Origin: JAXLRU01 sp046330935
GTDB taxonomy: Bacteria; Actinomycetota; Actinomycetes; Actinomycetales; Kineosporiaceae
Direction: 5' to 3'
DNA: 64,000 nucleotides
Assembly (NCBI GenBank): GCA_046330935.1
Contig: JAXLRU010000011.1
Span: forward strand, 32,279-96,278
Position 1 is the first letter of the stretch. Each line of letters opens with the position of its first letter. A program made the position numbers and the translations under genes. Below are positions 23,691 through 33,793 of this stretch, in pieces. A model generated the notes under the pieces. That model searched no databases and was not told where the DNA came from. It saw nothing but the letters and a program-made list of their open reading frames with translations.

Positions 23691-26183
23691 ATGCGGAGAA
23701 CACTCAAGCGCTGGGGGCTGGCAGTCGCGCCCCTCGCGGCGCTGGCGCTGCTCGCGCCCGCAGTGGTGTCGCAGTCGGCTGAGGCTGCGACGGTCACGGT
23801 GACCTCGAACCAGGAGAACACCCACAACGGGTTCTTCTACTCGTTCTGGAAGGACAACGGCAACGTCACGATGACGTTGGGTGACGCGGGCAACTACAGC
23901 GTCTCGATGTCCAACATCAACAACTCGGTGGTCGGCAAGGGCTGGAACCCGGGCTCGGCGCACACGGTGAACTACTCGGGCACGTTCAACTGCGGTGGCA
24001 ACTGCTACCTCGCGTTGTACGGCTGGACCCGCAACCCGCTCGTCGAGTACTACCATCCGTCGAGAACTTCGAGAACTACAACCCGAGCTCGGGCGCGACC
24101 ACCTGGGGACGGTCACCACCGACGGCAGGACGTGACATCCTGCGAAGCCAGCAGGTGAACCAGCCGATCGACGGGACGCAGACGTTCTACCAGTACTGGA
24201 GCGTGCGTCAGCAGAAGCGCACGGGTGGCGCGATCACGGTCAAGAACCACTTCGACGCGTGGGCGCGTGCGGGCCTGAACCTGGGCAACCACTACTACCA
24301 GATCATGGCCACCGAGGGTTACCAGAGCTCGGTCTCCTCGAACATCACCGTGAGCGAGGGCTCGGGCGGCGACCACCCAGCCCACCACGACGTCGTCGAA
24401 CCCCACCTCGACCGGTGGCGGCAACGGCTGCCAGGTCACGTTCCGTAAGGACGAGACGTGGGACGACCGGTTCAACGTCAAGTTCGACGTGACCGGCTCC
24501 AGCAACTGGACCGTGAACGTGGGCCTGGGCGGTGGCCGGACGGTGCAGAGCAGCTGGGACGCGAACGTGTCCGGCACCTCGGGCAACCTGACGGTCACCC
24601 CGAACGGCAGCGGCAACTCCTTCCGGGATCACGCTGTTCAGCAACGGGAACACCAGCCTGCCGACAGCCAGCTGTACGGCCGGCGGAGGTGGCCCCGGCC
24701 CCACGACCACCGGCCCGACGTCGACCGGTGGTGGTAACCCGGCGGGGACGGCGCTGGCCGCTGCGGCGGCGAAGTCGAACCGGTACTTCGGGTTCGCGCT
24801 GTCGCCGAACAAGCTGAACGACTCGACGTACTCGGGCATCGGTAACCGTGAGTTCAACATGGTCACCGCCGAGAACGAGATGAAGATCGACGCGACCGAG
24901 CCCAACCGCGGTCAGTTCAACTTCAGCAACGGTGACCGGGTCTACGACTGGGCGACGCAGAACGGCAAGCGGGTCCGTGGTCACACGCTGGCCTGGTACT
25001 CCCAGCAGCCGGGCTGGATACGGTCGTTGGAGGGTCAGGCCATCCGTGACGCGATGGTCAGCCACATCAACGGCGTGATGTACTACAAGGGCAAGCTGTA
25101 CGCGCAGGACGTCGTGAACGAGGCCTTCGACGACGGCAACAGCGGTGCTCGTCGTAACTCGAACCTGCAGCGTTCGAGGCAGCGACTGGATCGAGCTGGC
25201 GTTCAAGACCGCTCGCGCAGCCGACGAACGTGAAGCTCTGCTACAACGACTACAACATCGACAACTGGACCTGGGCCAAGACGCAGGGCGTCTACAACAT
25301 GGTCAAGGACTTCAAGTCGCGCGGTGTGCCGATCGACTGTGTCGGTCTGCAGTCGCACTTCAACGCCCAGAGCGCCTACAACGCCAACTACCGGACGACG
25401 ATCTCGGAGTTCGCGAAGCTGGGTGTCGACGTCCAGATCACCGAGCTGGACATCGAGGAGTTCGGGCTCTTCTCGGGCTCCAGACCTACGCCAACGTGGT
25501 CGCCGACTGCATGGCCGTGGCCCGCTGCGCCGGCATCACCGTGGGGCATCCCGCGGCTCCGACTCGTGGCGCTCCTCGGGCACCCCGCTGCTGTTCGACG
25601 GCAGCGGCAACGAAAGGCCGCCTACACGTCGGTCCTCAACCAGCTCAACTCGGGCCAGGGCGTCCCCTACACCGGCGGCGCTCAGCCGACCGTGACCCCG
25701 ACCACCAGTCGGTCCCCCCGACGACGACGACCACCACCACGGTGCCGACGACGTCGAAGAAGCCGACCAAGGTCAAGACCACGGTCACCCGCAAGACCTG
25801 CCGCACCAAGGGCAACGGCAAGAAGGTCTGCAAGACGGTCACCAACACCAAGAAGGTGCCCGCCAACAAGGCTCTCGCCCCGATGTCGAAGGTCGGCACC
25901 AACGGTGGTTCCTGCTCCGCCACGTTCCGCGTGGCCGGCAGCTGGGCGACCGGCTACCAGGCGCAGATGACCGTGACCGCGGGCTCGTCCCCGGTCTCCT
26001 GGTCGCTGTCGCCCGGCGGCAAGGTGACCCAGGTCTGGGGCGGTGCGTCGACGTCGGGGGCCTCGGCCTCGGGCACCGTCGGCAACTCCTCCAAGGTCGT
26101 CGGCCTGGTCGTCAACGGTGCTGCTCGAGCACCGTGCCGACCGTGACCTGCGGCTGGTCGGCAGTAGGCACCCCGCGGCCTGA
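23691..26183 (+). pseudogene. Modular xylanase GH11-CBM-GH10-CBM2, about ten frame changes as given
   Basis: Secreted endo-1,4-beta-xylanase with two catalytic domains. Visible in order: signal peptide (MRRTLKRWGLAVAPLAAL to SAEA, ends near 23790); GH11 (23790-24360, nucleophile Glu in NPLVEYY, acid/base Glu in MATEGYQSS); Thr/Ser/Gly linker; CBM2-like domain (about 24428-24670, GCQVTF to ASCTA); linker; GH10 (about 24750-25680, acid/base in DVVNEAF, nucleophile in ITELDIE); Lys/Thr-rich linker (25700-25870); C-terminal CBM2-like domain (about 25910-26150). The frame changes near 24050, 24370, 24625, 25170, 25215, 25485, 25545, 25610, 25700 and 26120. The protein is recognisable almost end to end and has no decay by substitution stops, so consensus errors in a long repeat are likely. 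The exact 3' end is uncertain. Confidence 0.8.
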
Positions 26184-26205
26184 TCCGGCCGGTCTGCTCG
26201 TCATC

Positions 26206-26238
26206 GTGAGGGCCCGGGGCGCACTCCTGGGCCCTCAC
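26206..26238. terminator. Terminator after the first xylanase
   Basis: GTGAGGGCCC (26206-26215) pairs with GGGCCCTCAC (26229-26238), a perfect 10-bp stem with a 13-nt loop. Confidence 0.7.
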
Positions 26239-26630
26239 GCATATCCGGGCTCGCCCGAACGCGTGATTCCACGCCGTCCGGCGATGAGTCGGCGACGAAC
26301 GACCGAGATCAGGCGGCGGTCACCTACGTCCAGCCCCGCCGACATGTTCACGATCACATGAACCACGGACGATCGACCATCGATGTCATGTCACTCATCG
26401 GCTTCAGGGCATCACTCGGTGTTGTGACGTGCCCCTGAAAGTGTTGGACCACAGCTCCGAAATTACGAGGATGTGGGCTGACATCTTGGCGCACGAACAG
26501 GCTGCAATCGCTCGACAGTCGCCCTCTGACCTCGACCTATCACCCTCCGCAAGGTTGACGCCTTCCAGGCGGGTGGAACGGTCGCCGCCACTGTGGGTTC
26601 GGTCTGTGCGCAAGTCACGACACCCCTCAG
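26239..26630 (+). other. Intergenic region between the xylanases
   Basis: I see no gene, and no sequence shared with the upstream region of the first xylanase other than the leader hairpin that follows. Short AT-richer patches (about 26340-26480) are the likely promoter zone, but no clear -35/-10 pair can be named. Confidence 0.4.
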
Positions 26631-26654
26631 CCCCAGGGCAGCGGCGGCCTGGGG
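26631..26654 (+). repeat. Leader hairpin shared by both xylanase genes (copy 2)
   Basis: Same 24-base block and hairpin as at 23642-23665, again shortly before a GAAAGGA ribosome site (26667-26673) and the ATG at 26683. Conservation stops upstream of it. Confidence 0.6.
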
Positions 26655-26682
26655 AAATCCGGGCTGAAAGGACAACTCGGTA

Positions 26683-29600
26683 ATGCGATCTAGGCTCAAG
26701 GGCTGGGGCTGGCAGTCGCGCCCCTGGCGGCGCTGGCGCTGCTCGCGCCCGCGGTGGTGTCGCAGTCGGCTGAGGCTGCGACCGTGACGGTGACCTCGAA
26801 CACCGAGAACACCCTGGCTCGGGTTCTTCTACTCGTTCTGGAAGGACAACGGCAACGTCACGATGACGTTGGGTGACGCGGGCAACCTAGCGTCTCGATG
26901 TCCAACATCAACAACTCGGTGGTCGGCAAGGGCTGGAACCCGGGCTCGGCGCACACGGTGAACTACTCCGGCACGTTCAACTGCGGTGGCAACTGCTACC
27001 TCGCGCTGTACGGCTGGACCCGCAGCCCGCTCGTCGAGTACTACATCGTCGAGAACTTCGGGAACTACAACCCCAGCTCCGGGGCCACGAAGCTCGGCAC
27101 CGTGACCACCGACGGCGGCACCTACGACATCCTGCGCAGCCAGCAGGTGAACCAGCCGTCCATCGACGGGACGCAGACGTTCTACCAGTACTGGAGCGTG
27201 CGTCAGCAGAAGCGCACGGGCGGCACGATCACCGTCAAGAACCACTTCGACGCGTGGGCGAAGGCGGCCTGAACCTGGGGAATCACTACTACCAGATCAT
27301 GGCCACCGGGGGTTACCAGAGCTCGGTCTCCTCGAACATCACCGTCAGCGAGGGCTCCGGCGGCGGCACGACGTCCACCCCCACCTCCACGGGTGGCGGC
27401 GGCAACCAGCCCAGAGCTGCCCCAACGGCTACGTCGGCCTCACCTACGACGACGGCCCGAACCCCAACAACACCCAGAACCTGCTCAACACGCTGAAGAG
27501 CAACGGCCTGCGCGCCACGCTGTTCAACATCGGGCAGAACGCGCGCAACAACCCGTCGCTGGTCAGGCGCAGGTCGACGCGGGCATGTGGGTGAGCCGCC
27601 ACAGCTGGGACCACAGCCACCCCAACCAGTGGAGCAGCTCGCAGGCCGCCTCGCAGATCTCTCAGGCGCAGCAGGCCATCACCGCCGGCGGGGCCCCGCG
27701 CCCAACTGTTCCGCCCGCCCTACGGTGAGACGAACGGCACCCTGAGTCCGCCGAGCAGCAGGCGGCCTCACCGAAGATCATCTGGGACGTCGACTCGCAG
27801 GACTGGAACGGTGCCAGCACCGACGCCATCGTGTCCGCGGCCGGTCGCCTGACCAACGGTCGAGTCATCCTCATGCACGACCAGTACGCCACGACCCTGC
27901 TGGGCGATCCCGCGCATCGCGGCCGACCTGAAGTCCCGTGGCCTGTGCGCCGGCATGATCTCGCCCCAGACCGGCCGTGCGGTCGCCCCCGACGGCGGCA
28001 GCACCACCGGCGGTGGCACGACCACGACCGGCGGCGGCGGCCCACCTCGACCGGTGGCGGCAACGGCTGCCAGGTCACGTTCTACAAGGACGAGACGTGG
28101 GACGACCGGTTCAACGTCAAGTTCGACGTGACCGGCTCCAGCAACTGGACCGTGAACGTGGGCCTGGGCAGTGGCCAGACGGTGCAGAGCAGCTGGGACG
28201 CGAACGTGTCCGGCACCTCGGGCAACCTGACGCCGGTGACCCCGACGGGCGGCAACTCCTTCGGGATCACGCTGTTCAGCAACGAGAACACGGCCTTGCC
28301 GACAGCCAGCTGTACGGCGGCGGAGGTGGCCCCGGCCCCAGCCACCGGCCCGACGTCGACCGGTGGTGGTAACCCGGCGGGGACGCTGGCCGCTGCGGCG
28401 GCGAAGTCGAACCGGTACTTCGGTTTCGCGCTGTCGCCGAACAAGCTGAACGACTCGACGTACTCGGGTATCGGCAACCGTGAGTTCAGCATGGTCACCC
28501 GCCGAGAACGAGATGAAGATCGACGCGACCGAGCCCAGCCGCGGTCAGTTCCCAGCTTCACCAACGGCGACCGGGTCTATGACTGGGCGACGCAGAACGG
28601 CAAGCGGGTCCGTGGTCCCGCACCCTGGCCTGGTACTCCCAGCAGCCGGGCTGGATGCAGTCGTTGGAGGGTCAGGCCATCCGTGACGCGATGGTCAGCC
28701 ACATCAACGGCGTGATGGCCCACTACAAGGGCAAGCTGTACGCGTGGGACGTCGTGAACGAGGCGTTCGACGACGGCAACGGCGGTGCTCGTCGTAACTC
28801 GAACCTGGCGCGTTCGGGCAACGACTGGATCGAGCTGGCGTTCAAGACCGCTCGCGCGGCCGACCCGAACGTGAAGCTCTGCTACAACGACTACAACATC
28901 GACAACTGGACCTGGGCCAAGACGCAGGGCGTCTACAACATGGTCAAGGACTTCAAGTCGCGCGGTGTGCCGATCGACTGTGTCGGTCTGGTCGCACTTC
29001 AACGCCCAGAGCGCCTACAACGCCAACTACCGGACGACGATCTCGGAGTTCGCGAAGCTGGTGTCGACGTCCAGATCACCGAGCTGGACATCGAGGAGTT
29101 CGGGCTCTTCTCAGGCTCAGACCTACGCCAACGTGGTCGCCGACTGCATGGCCGTGGCCCGCTGCGCGACATCACCGTGTGGGGCATCCGCGACTCCGAC
29201 TCGTGGCGCTCCTCCGGGCTTTCCCGCTGCTGTTCGACGGCAGCGGCAACGAAAGGCCGCCTACACGTCGGTCCTCAACCAGCTCAACTCGGGCCAGGGC
29301 GTCCCCTACACCGGCGGCGACAACCCCACCCCGACCACGAGCACTCCCCACCACCACGACGACGTCGAGCAACCCGACGACGACGAAGACGAAGCCGACC
29401 AAGGTGAAGACCACGGTCACCCACAAGACCTGCCGCACCAACGGCAGGGCAAGAAGGTCTGCAAGACGGTCACCAACACCAAGAAGGTGCCCGCCCAGCA
29501 GGTCGTCGCCCAGGGTGCGAGCTGCAAGGCGTCCCTGCGGGTCGCCAGCAGCTGGGCCACCGGCTACCAGGCCGAGGTCACGGTCACGGCGGGCTCGTCC

Positions 29601-29779
29601 CCGGCCAACTGGAGCGTCGCCCCCGGTGGGACGATCACCCAGGTCTGGGGCGGTGCGAACACCTCTGCCGGCAAGGCGTCCGGCAGCGTGTCGGCCAACT
29701 CCGCAGGTCGTCGGCCTGGTCGTGAACGGTGGACAGCTCCACCCCCACGGTATCCGTGCAACTGACGCATCGCAGTTGA
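26683..29779 (+). pseudogene. Modular xylanase/deacetylase GH11-CE4-CBM-GH10-CBM2, many frame changes as given
   Basis: Relative of the preceding gene with an added esterase module. Order: signal peptide (first frame change already at codon 9, one G missing in ggctggggctgg); GH11 (about 26783-27350); CE4/NodB (about 27412-27975); linker; CBM2-like (28065-28315); GH10 (28385-29320, WDVVNEAF and ITELDIE); Lys/Thr linker; CBM2-like C-terminus to about 29779. The CE4 part has all five NodB motifs: TYDDGPN, SRHSWDH, RPPYGE, DVDSQDW and ILMHDQ. It would remove acetyl groups from xylan while GH11 and GH10 cut the backbone. The GH11 acid/base Glu codon is GGG here (27308-27310) versus GAG in copy 1. 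About ten frame shifts break it; as with copy 1, consensus error in near-identical DNA is a serious alternative to true decay. Confidence 0.78.
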
Positions 29780-29792
29780 TCTCCCGCACCAC

Positions 29793-29827
29793 GGCGAGGG
29801 CCCAGGGCGTCAGCCCTGGGCCTCGCC
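29793..29827. terminator. Bidirectional terminator after the second xylanase
   Basis: GGCGAGGgCCCAGGG pairs with CCCTGGGCCTCGCC around a short loop. It lies between the xylanase and the convergent hydrolase gene. Confidence 0.75.
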
Positions 29828-29890
29828 GACCCATCCCTCGTGACGTCCGCGAGGCCCGGTCGCCGCGCGCACCCGGGCCCCGCGCCGTCC

Positions 29891-30748
29891 TCAGCCGTCG
29901 GACGCCGCGCGCGCGTCGCCGCCCCGCAGGTCCACCCGCTGCGTCGTGTCGCCCGCAGCCTCCCTCGCCCAGGCGAGGGCGTGGTCGGCGACGGCCTCCC
30001 ACCCGGGCGCGCCGCAGGTCCAGTGGTCGCGGCCGGGGAACTCGTACAGCTCGGTCCTCGACGGCGACGACGCCCAGCGCCGGGCGTTGGCCCGGTTCAC
30101 CGACGGCGGCATGATGTGGTCGCTGCCGCCCGCGAGGAACAGCAGCGGGGGCCGGGGCGCGCTCCAGTCGACCCACGTCTCCTGGTGACCCGGGCGGTAG
30201 TGGGCGAGCAGTCCGTAGTCCCAGACCCAGCGTCCCGGGGCGGCGACGGCGTAGCGCTCGTAGACGGCGCGCGCCTGGTCCTCGGTCAAGGTGTTCGTGA
30301 AGGCGTAGTGGAACTGCCCGGGTGTGAACATCACCGCTCGGCCGCGGGTACGGGGGTTTCTCAGGACGGGCAGCAGCGCGCGCACCTGAGAGGGAGGGGC
30401 GGTGCGAACCCCCTCGGGCGGTGCCGAGTCGATCGCCACGCCCGCCGCCCCCAGGCCGCGGGCGAGCAGGAGCTGCACGAGGAGCCCGCCGAGGGAGTGC
30501 CCGATCAGGACGGGCGGGGTGGGCTGGGCGGCGACGACGCCGGCCAGGTGCTCCACCGTCTGCGCGAACGATGCCGCGGCCACGACGGAGGGATCCGCGC
30601 GCAACGCCTCCACCTCGGCGTCGAACCCGGGGTAGGCGGGAGCGAGGACACGCAGGCCCCGCGCCTCGTAGCGCTCGATCCACGCCTCCCAGCTGCGGGG
30701 CGTGACCCACAGCCCGTGCAGCAGGACGACGGTGTCGGGGGTGGTCAT
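29891..30748 (-). CDS. Alpha/beta-fold hydrolase
   Basis: A 285-residue cytoplasmic protein (no signal peptide). The oxyanion region VVLLHGLWVTP is near residue 8. The nucleophile elbow GHSLGG (Ser near residue 84), a late acid in LAGGSDHIMPP and the catalytic His in GRDHWTCG form the usual triad order. The substrate is not evident. ATG 30748 (MTTPDTVVLLHG) places the first strand directly at the N-terminus as in relatives. It is divergent from the membrane-protein/two-component operon. Confidence 0.82.
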   Translation of the reverse strand: MTTPDTVVLLHGLWVTPRSWEAWIERYEARGLRVLAPAYPGFDAEVEALRADPSVVAAASFAQTVEHLAGVVAAQPTPPVLIGHSLGGLLVQLLLARGLGAAGVAIDSAPPEGVRTAPPSQVRALLPVLRNPRTRGRAVMFTPGQFHYAFTNTLTEDQARAVYERYAVAAPGRWVWDYGLLAHYRPGHQETWVDWSAPRPPLLFLAGGSDHIMPPSVNRANARRWASSPSRTELYEFPGRDHWTCGAPGWEAVADHALAWAREAAGDTTQRVDLRGGDARAASDG

Positions 30749-30950
30749 GGAGCGCTCCTCAGGCGTCGACGGCGGTCATGATCGCGACCATAGAGGAAGC
30801 CGGACGCGCGAATGGCGGTCCCGGCGGGGTCGACGGCGACGGGACTGTCCCGCCAGGGTGTGCCTCCGTGTCCCTGTCGGGCGGGACATGCGGCCCGCGA
30901 GATTCGGTGCACCGCCGCACCGGCGGCTCCGCATCCCGAGAGGACCTCCC

Positions 30951-31697
30951 GTGGCCACCCGCGTCAGCACCACCGCCCCCGCCCGAACCGATGTCGACGC
31001 CGTCCCCGCGACGCTCGCCGCCCCGCCCGTCGTCCGTCGCCCCGCCCGCGCGTGGGCCCTCGCCGGCGTCGGCGCCGGTCTCGCGTCGGCCGCGACCGTC
31101 GTCCTCACCAGCAGCATCGACACCGTCTACCAGCCGGGCCGCGAGGGTGACATCTCCGGCGTGGGGGTGGCACTGGCCGACCACGTGCCCGCGATGTTCG
31201 CCTTCCACAGCGTCGCCGTCGCCGGGGCGCTGCTCACCCTGGTCTTCGCGGCCGGCCTGCACCGCCTGCTGGCCTCGCGGCTGCCGGGCAGCATGCTCCC
31301 GCTGCTGGCGTTCGCGGGCCTGGCGGGAACGGCCGTCGTGTCGATCCTCGGCTCGGGCCTCGACACCGAGCTGATGGTCGGCATGGCTTCGGGCATGAAG
31401 GTCGACGACCCGACGGCCGCGGCGTACAACCACTGGATCGGCACCATCCCGTGGGTCGCCGTCCTGTCCGGCCTCGCCGGTGTCGCGCTCTTCGGTGCGG
31501 CGCGCCAGGGTGCCGCCCCGCGCTGGCTCGGCCTGGCCGGGATCGTCCTCGGCGGGCTGACGCTGCTGGTCGGCACCTCCCCGCTGCAGTACCTGGCGAT
31601 CGTCCCGGCGACCCTGTGGATGCTCGTCACCTCGATCGGGCTCCTTGTGGGCGACCGGGCCGACGCCGGTGCGCCGACCACCACAATGGCCCGATGA
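30951..31697 (+). CDS. Membrane protein of the two-component operon
   Basis: A 248-residue protein with about six transmembrane segments (from about residue 35) and a Thr/Ala/Pro-rich cytosolic N-terminus. GTG 30951 follows GAGAGGACC. Its stop overlaps the kinase start as ATGA, so it belongs to the same operon and may be a sensory or accessory membrane component. It resembles the general DUF4386-like class of small membrane proteins, but I cannot assign a family with confidence. Confidence 0.7.
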   Translation: MATRVSTTAPARTDVDAVPATLAAPPVVRRPARAWALAGVGAGLASAATVVLTSSIDTVYQPGREGDISGVGVALADHVPAMFAFHSVAVAGALLTLVFAAGLHRLLASRLPGSMLPLLAFAGLAGTAVVSILGSGLDTELMVGMASGMKVDDPTAAAYNHWIGTIPWVAVLSGLAGVALFGAARQGAAPRWLGLAGIVLGGLTLLVGTSPLQYLAIVPATLWMLVTSIGLLVGDRADAGAPTTTMAR

Positions 31698-33793
31698 CGT
31701 CGACGGACCGCGCGCACGTCGCGCCGTCACCGCCCGTCGCCGCCCCGGTGTCCCGGGTGCGGCGGCGGGCCGCCGTCGCGTCGCCCGCGGCCGTCGCGGT
31801 GCTCCTCCTGCTCGCCACGGCCACCCTCGACGTCCTCGCCCCCCGCACCGGGCCCGGAGCGCTGCTGGCCCCCGGCTTCGGCTGGCCGTACGCGCTCCTC
31901 GGCGTCGTGTACACGGGCGCGGCGGTGGCCGTGCTGTGGCGGACCCCCCGCCAGGGGTTCGGCTGGGCGCTGGTGGCGGCCGGGTTGTTCTGGTCCGCGG
32001 ACGGGCTCGCCCAGGGGATCGTGCGCGCGGGGGTCCGCGCCGACGGCGTCGCGCCCGGCATCAACGCGCCGCTGTGGTTCCTCAACCGGTTCGGTGCGTT
32101 CCTGCCCGTGACGGTGGCCGTCCTGCTCTTCGTGTTCCCCGACGGGCGCTTCCTGCCCGGTCGATGGGGGGTGGCAGGGCGGCTGGCAGTAGCCGGGATG
32201 CTCGGGTCGTCGCTGGCCGGGGTCCTCGCCCCCGCGGCGGGCCGGGCCGCCGTCCAAGTGCCCGGCGTCGACCTCGACTGGGGCGCGCTCCCGCTGCCCG
32301 CTGCAGTCGCGCCCGTCCTGCAGCCCGCGGCGGCCGCGCTGGCCATGACCGGGGTCGTCGTCGCGATGGCCGCGGTCGTCGTCCGTTATCGGCGCAGTCG
32401 CGGGGCGGAGCGCGAGACGATGCGCTGGCTGCTGTGGGCGGTGCTCGTGATGGCGCTGCTGCTGGTGGTGACCGCCCTGGCCGGCGTGGGGGCCCTGGGC
32501 GGTCTCGTCGTCGTCACCGTAGCCGCGCTGCCCGCCGTCGCGATGAGCATCGGCATCGCCGCGCCCCGGCTCGTCGCGGTCGAGGACCTGGTGAGCGCCA
32601 CGGTCGTCTACGGGCTGCTGTGGGTGGGACTGCTCGTCGTCGACCTGCTGGCCGTCCTCGGTTTGGCGGGCCTGCTGGGGGATGCCCTCGACCAGCGTGA
32701 GACCGTGCTGGTCGCGCTGCTGCTCAGCGCCGTCGTCTACGCACCGCTGCGGCAGCGCCTGGCGCTGGCCGCACGACGGCGCGTCCTCGGGGGGCGCGCG
32801 GAGCCGTTCGACGTCGTCGCCGGGCTCGCCTCGCGGTTGGAGACCACCGACGAGGGCGAGGGGCAGCTCGCCGCGGTCGCCGAGGCGGTCGCTGCCGCGT
32901 TCGGCGTCGGCTACGTCCGGGTCGAGGTCGACCACGAGGCCGGACGCCGCATGGTCGCCACCACCGGGACCGCGCCCGAGCGCACCCGCACCCTGCCGAT
33001 CAGCTACCGCGGTGAGGCCGTGGGGCGGCTCGTGCTGCCGGCGACCGGCCTGCGCACGCGCCTCGCCCGGCGCGACGAGCAGCTGCTCGCCGACCTCGTG
33101 CGGCAGGCCGCGACCGCTGCCCGCACCTCCCGCCTCGCCGCGCAGCTGCAGGCGGGGCGCGAGCGCCTCGTCCTCGCCCGTGAGGAGGAGCGCCGGCGGA
33201 TCCGCCGCGACCTGCACGACGGCCTCGGTCCCGCGCTCGGCGGCGCGGTGTTCACGCTCGAATCGGCGCGCCTGCTCGTCGACCGCGACCCGGCCCGGGC
33301 CCGCACCCAGATCGAGGCGACGCGCGATCAGCTGCAGGACACCATCGCCGACGTCCGCCGCCTCGTGCACGACCTGCGACCGCCCGTGCTCGACGACCGC
33401 GGGCTCGTCGCGGCGTTGCGGGCGCAGGCGGAACGGCTGTCCGACGGCGGCCTGCCCGTGACGGTCGCCGCCGCCGACCTGCCCGAGCTGCCTGCGGCCG
33501 TCGAGGTCGCCGCCTACCGGATCGTGGCCGAGGCCCTGACCAACGTCGTCCGCCACGCGCGGGCCTCGATGGCGAGCGTCGACCTGCACGTCGAGGCCGG
33601 GCGGCTCGTGGTCGCCGTCGCCGACGACGGTGTGGGCGTGCCCGCGGGCGCGGAGTCCGGTGTGGGCCTGCTGTCGCTGCGGGAGCGGGCCGACGAGCTC
33701 GGCGGCGACGTTGAGGTGACCTGCCCCCCGGCCGGTGGCACGCTCGTGCGCGCCCGCCTGCCCCTGCACCCCGCCGAGAGGAGCCCGACGTGA
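31694..33793 (+). CDS. Membrane-bound sensor histidine kinase (NarL/DesK type)
   Basis: A 699-residue kinase. The N-terminal half (about residues 30-365) has around eight or more hydrophobic segments. A GAF-like domain (about 375-475) comes before the HisKA_3 dimerisation segment EEERRRIRRDLHDGLGPALGG, with phospho-His in DLHDG near residue 505. The HATPase domain ends the protein, with EALTNVVRHARA as N box and VADDGVG and GVGLLSLRERADELGG as G boxes. It pairs with the LuxR-type regulator whose start overlaps the kinase stop (GTGA). Its ligand is unknown; the large membrane domain suggests a membrane or lipid-soluble signal. Confidence 0.9.
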   Translation: MTSTDRAHVAPSPPVAAPVSRVRRRAAVASPAAVAVLLLLATATLDVLAPRTGPGALLAPGFGWPYALLGVVYTGAAVAVLWRTPRQGFGWALVAAGLFWSADGLAQGIVRAGVRADGVAPGINAPLWFLNRFGAFLPVTVAVLLFVFPDGRFLPGRWGVAGRLAVAGMLGSSLAGVLAPAAGRAAVQVPGVDLDWGALPLPAAVAPVLQPAAAALAMTGVVVAMAAVVVRYRRSRGAERETMRWLLWAVLVMALLLVVTALAGVGALGGLVVVTVAALPAVAMSIGIAAPRLVAVEDLVSATVVYGLLWVGLLVVDLLAVLGLAGLLGDALDQRETVLVALLLSAVVYAPLRQRLALAARRRVLGGRAEPFDVVAGLASRLETTDEGEGQLAAVAEAVAAAFGVGYVRVEVDHEAGRRMVATTGTAPERTRTLPISYRGEAVGRLVLPATGLRTRLARRDEQLLADLVRQAATAARTSRLAAQLQAGRERLVLAREEERRRIRRDLHDGLGPALGGAVFTLESARLLVDRDPARARTQIEATRDQLQDTIADVRRLVHDLRPPVLDDRGLVAALRAQAERLSDGGLPVTVAAADLPELPAAVEVAAYRIVAEALTNVVRHARASMASVDLHVEAGRLVVAVADDGVGVPAGAESGVGLLSLRERADELGGDVEVTCPPAGGTLVRARLPLHPAERSPT

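Noticed and set aside
31727..33769. A 680-codon frame opposite the histidine kinase
   Set aside because: Antisense, Gly/Arg/His-rich, no ribosome site; a shadow of the kinase gene.
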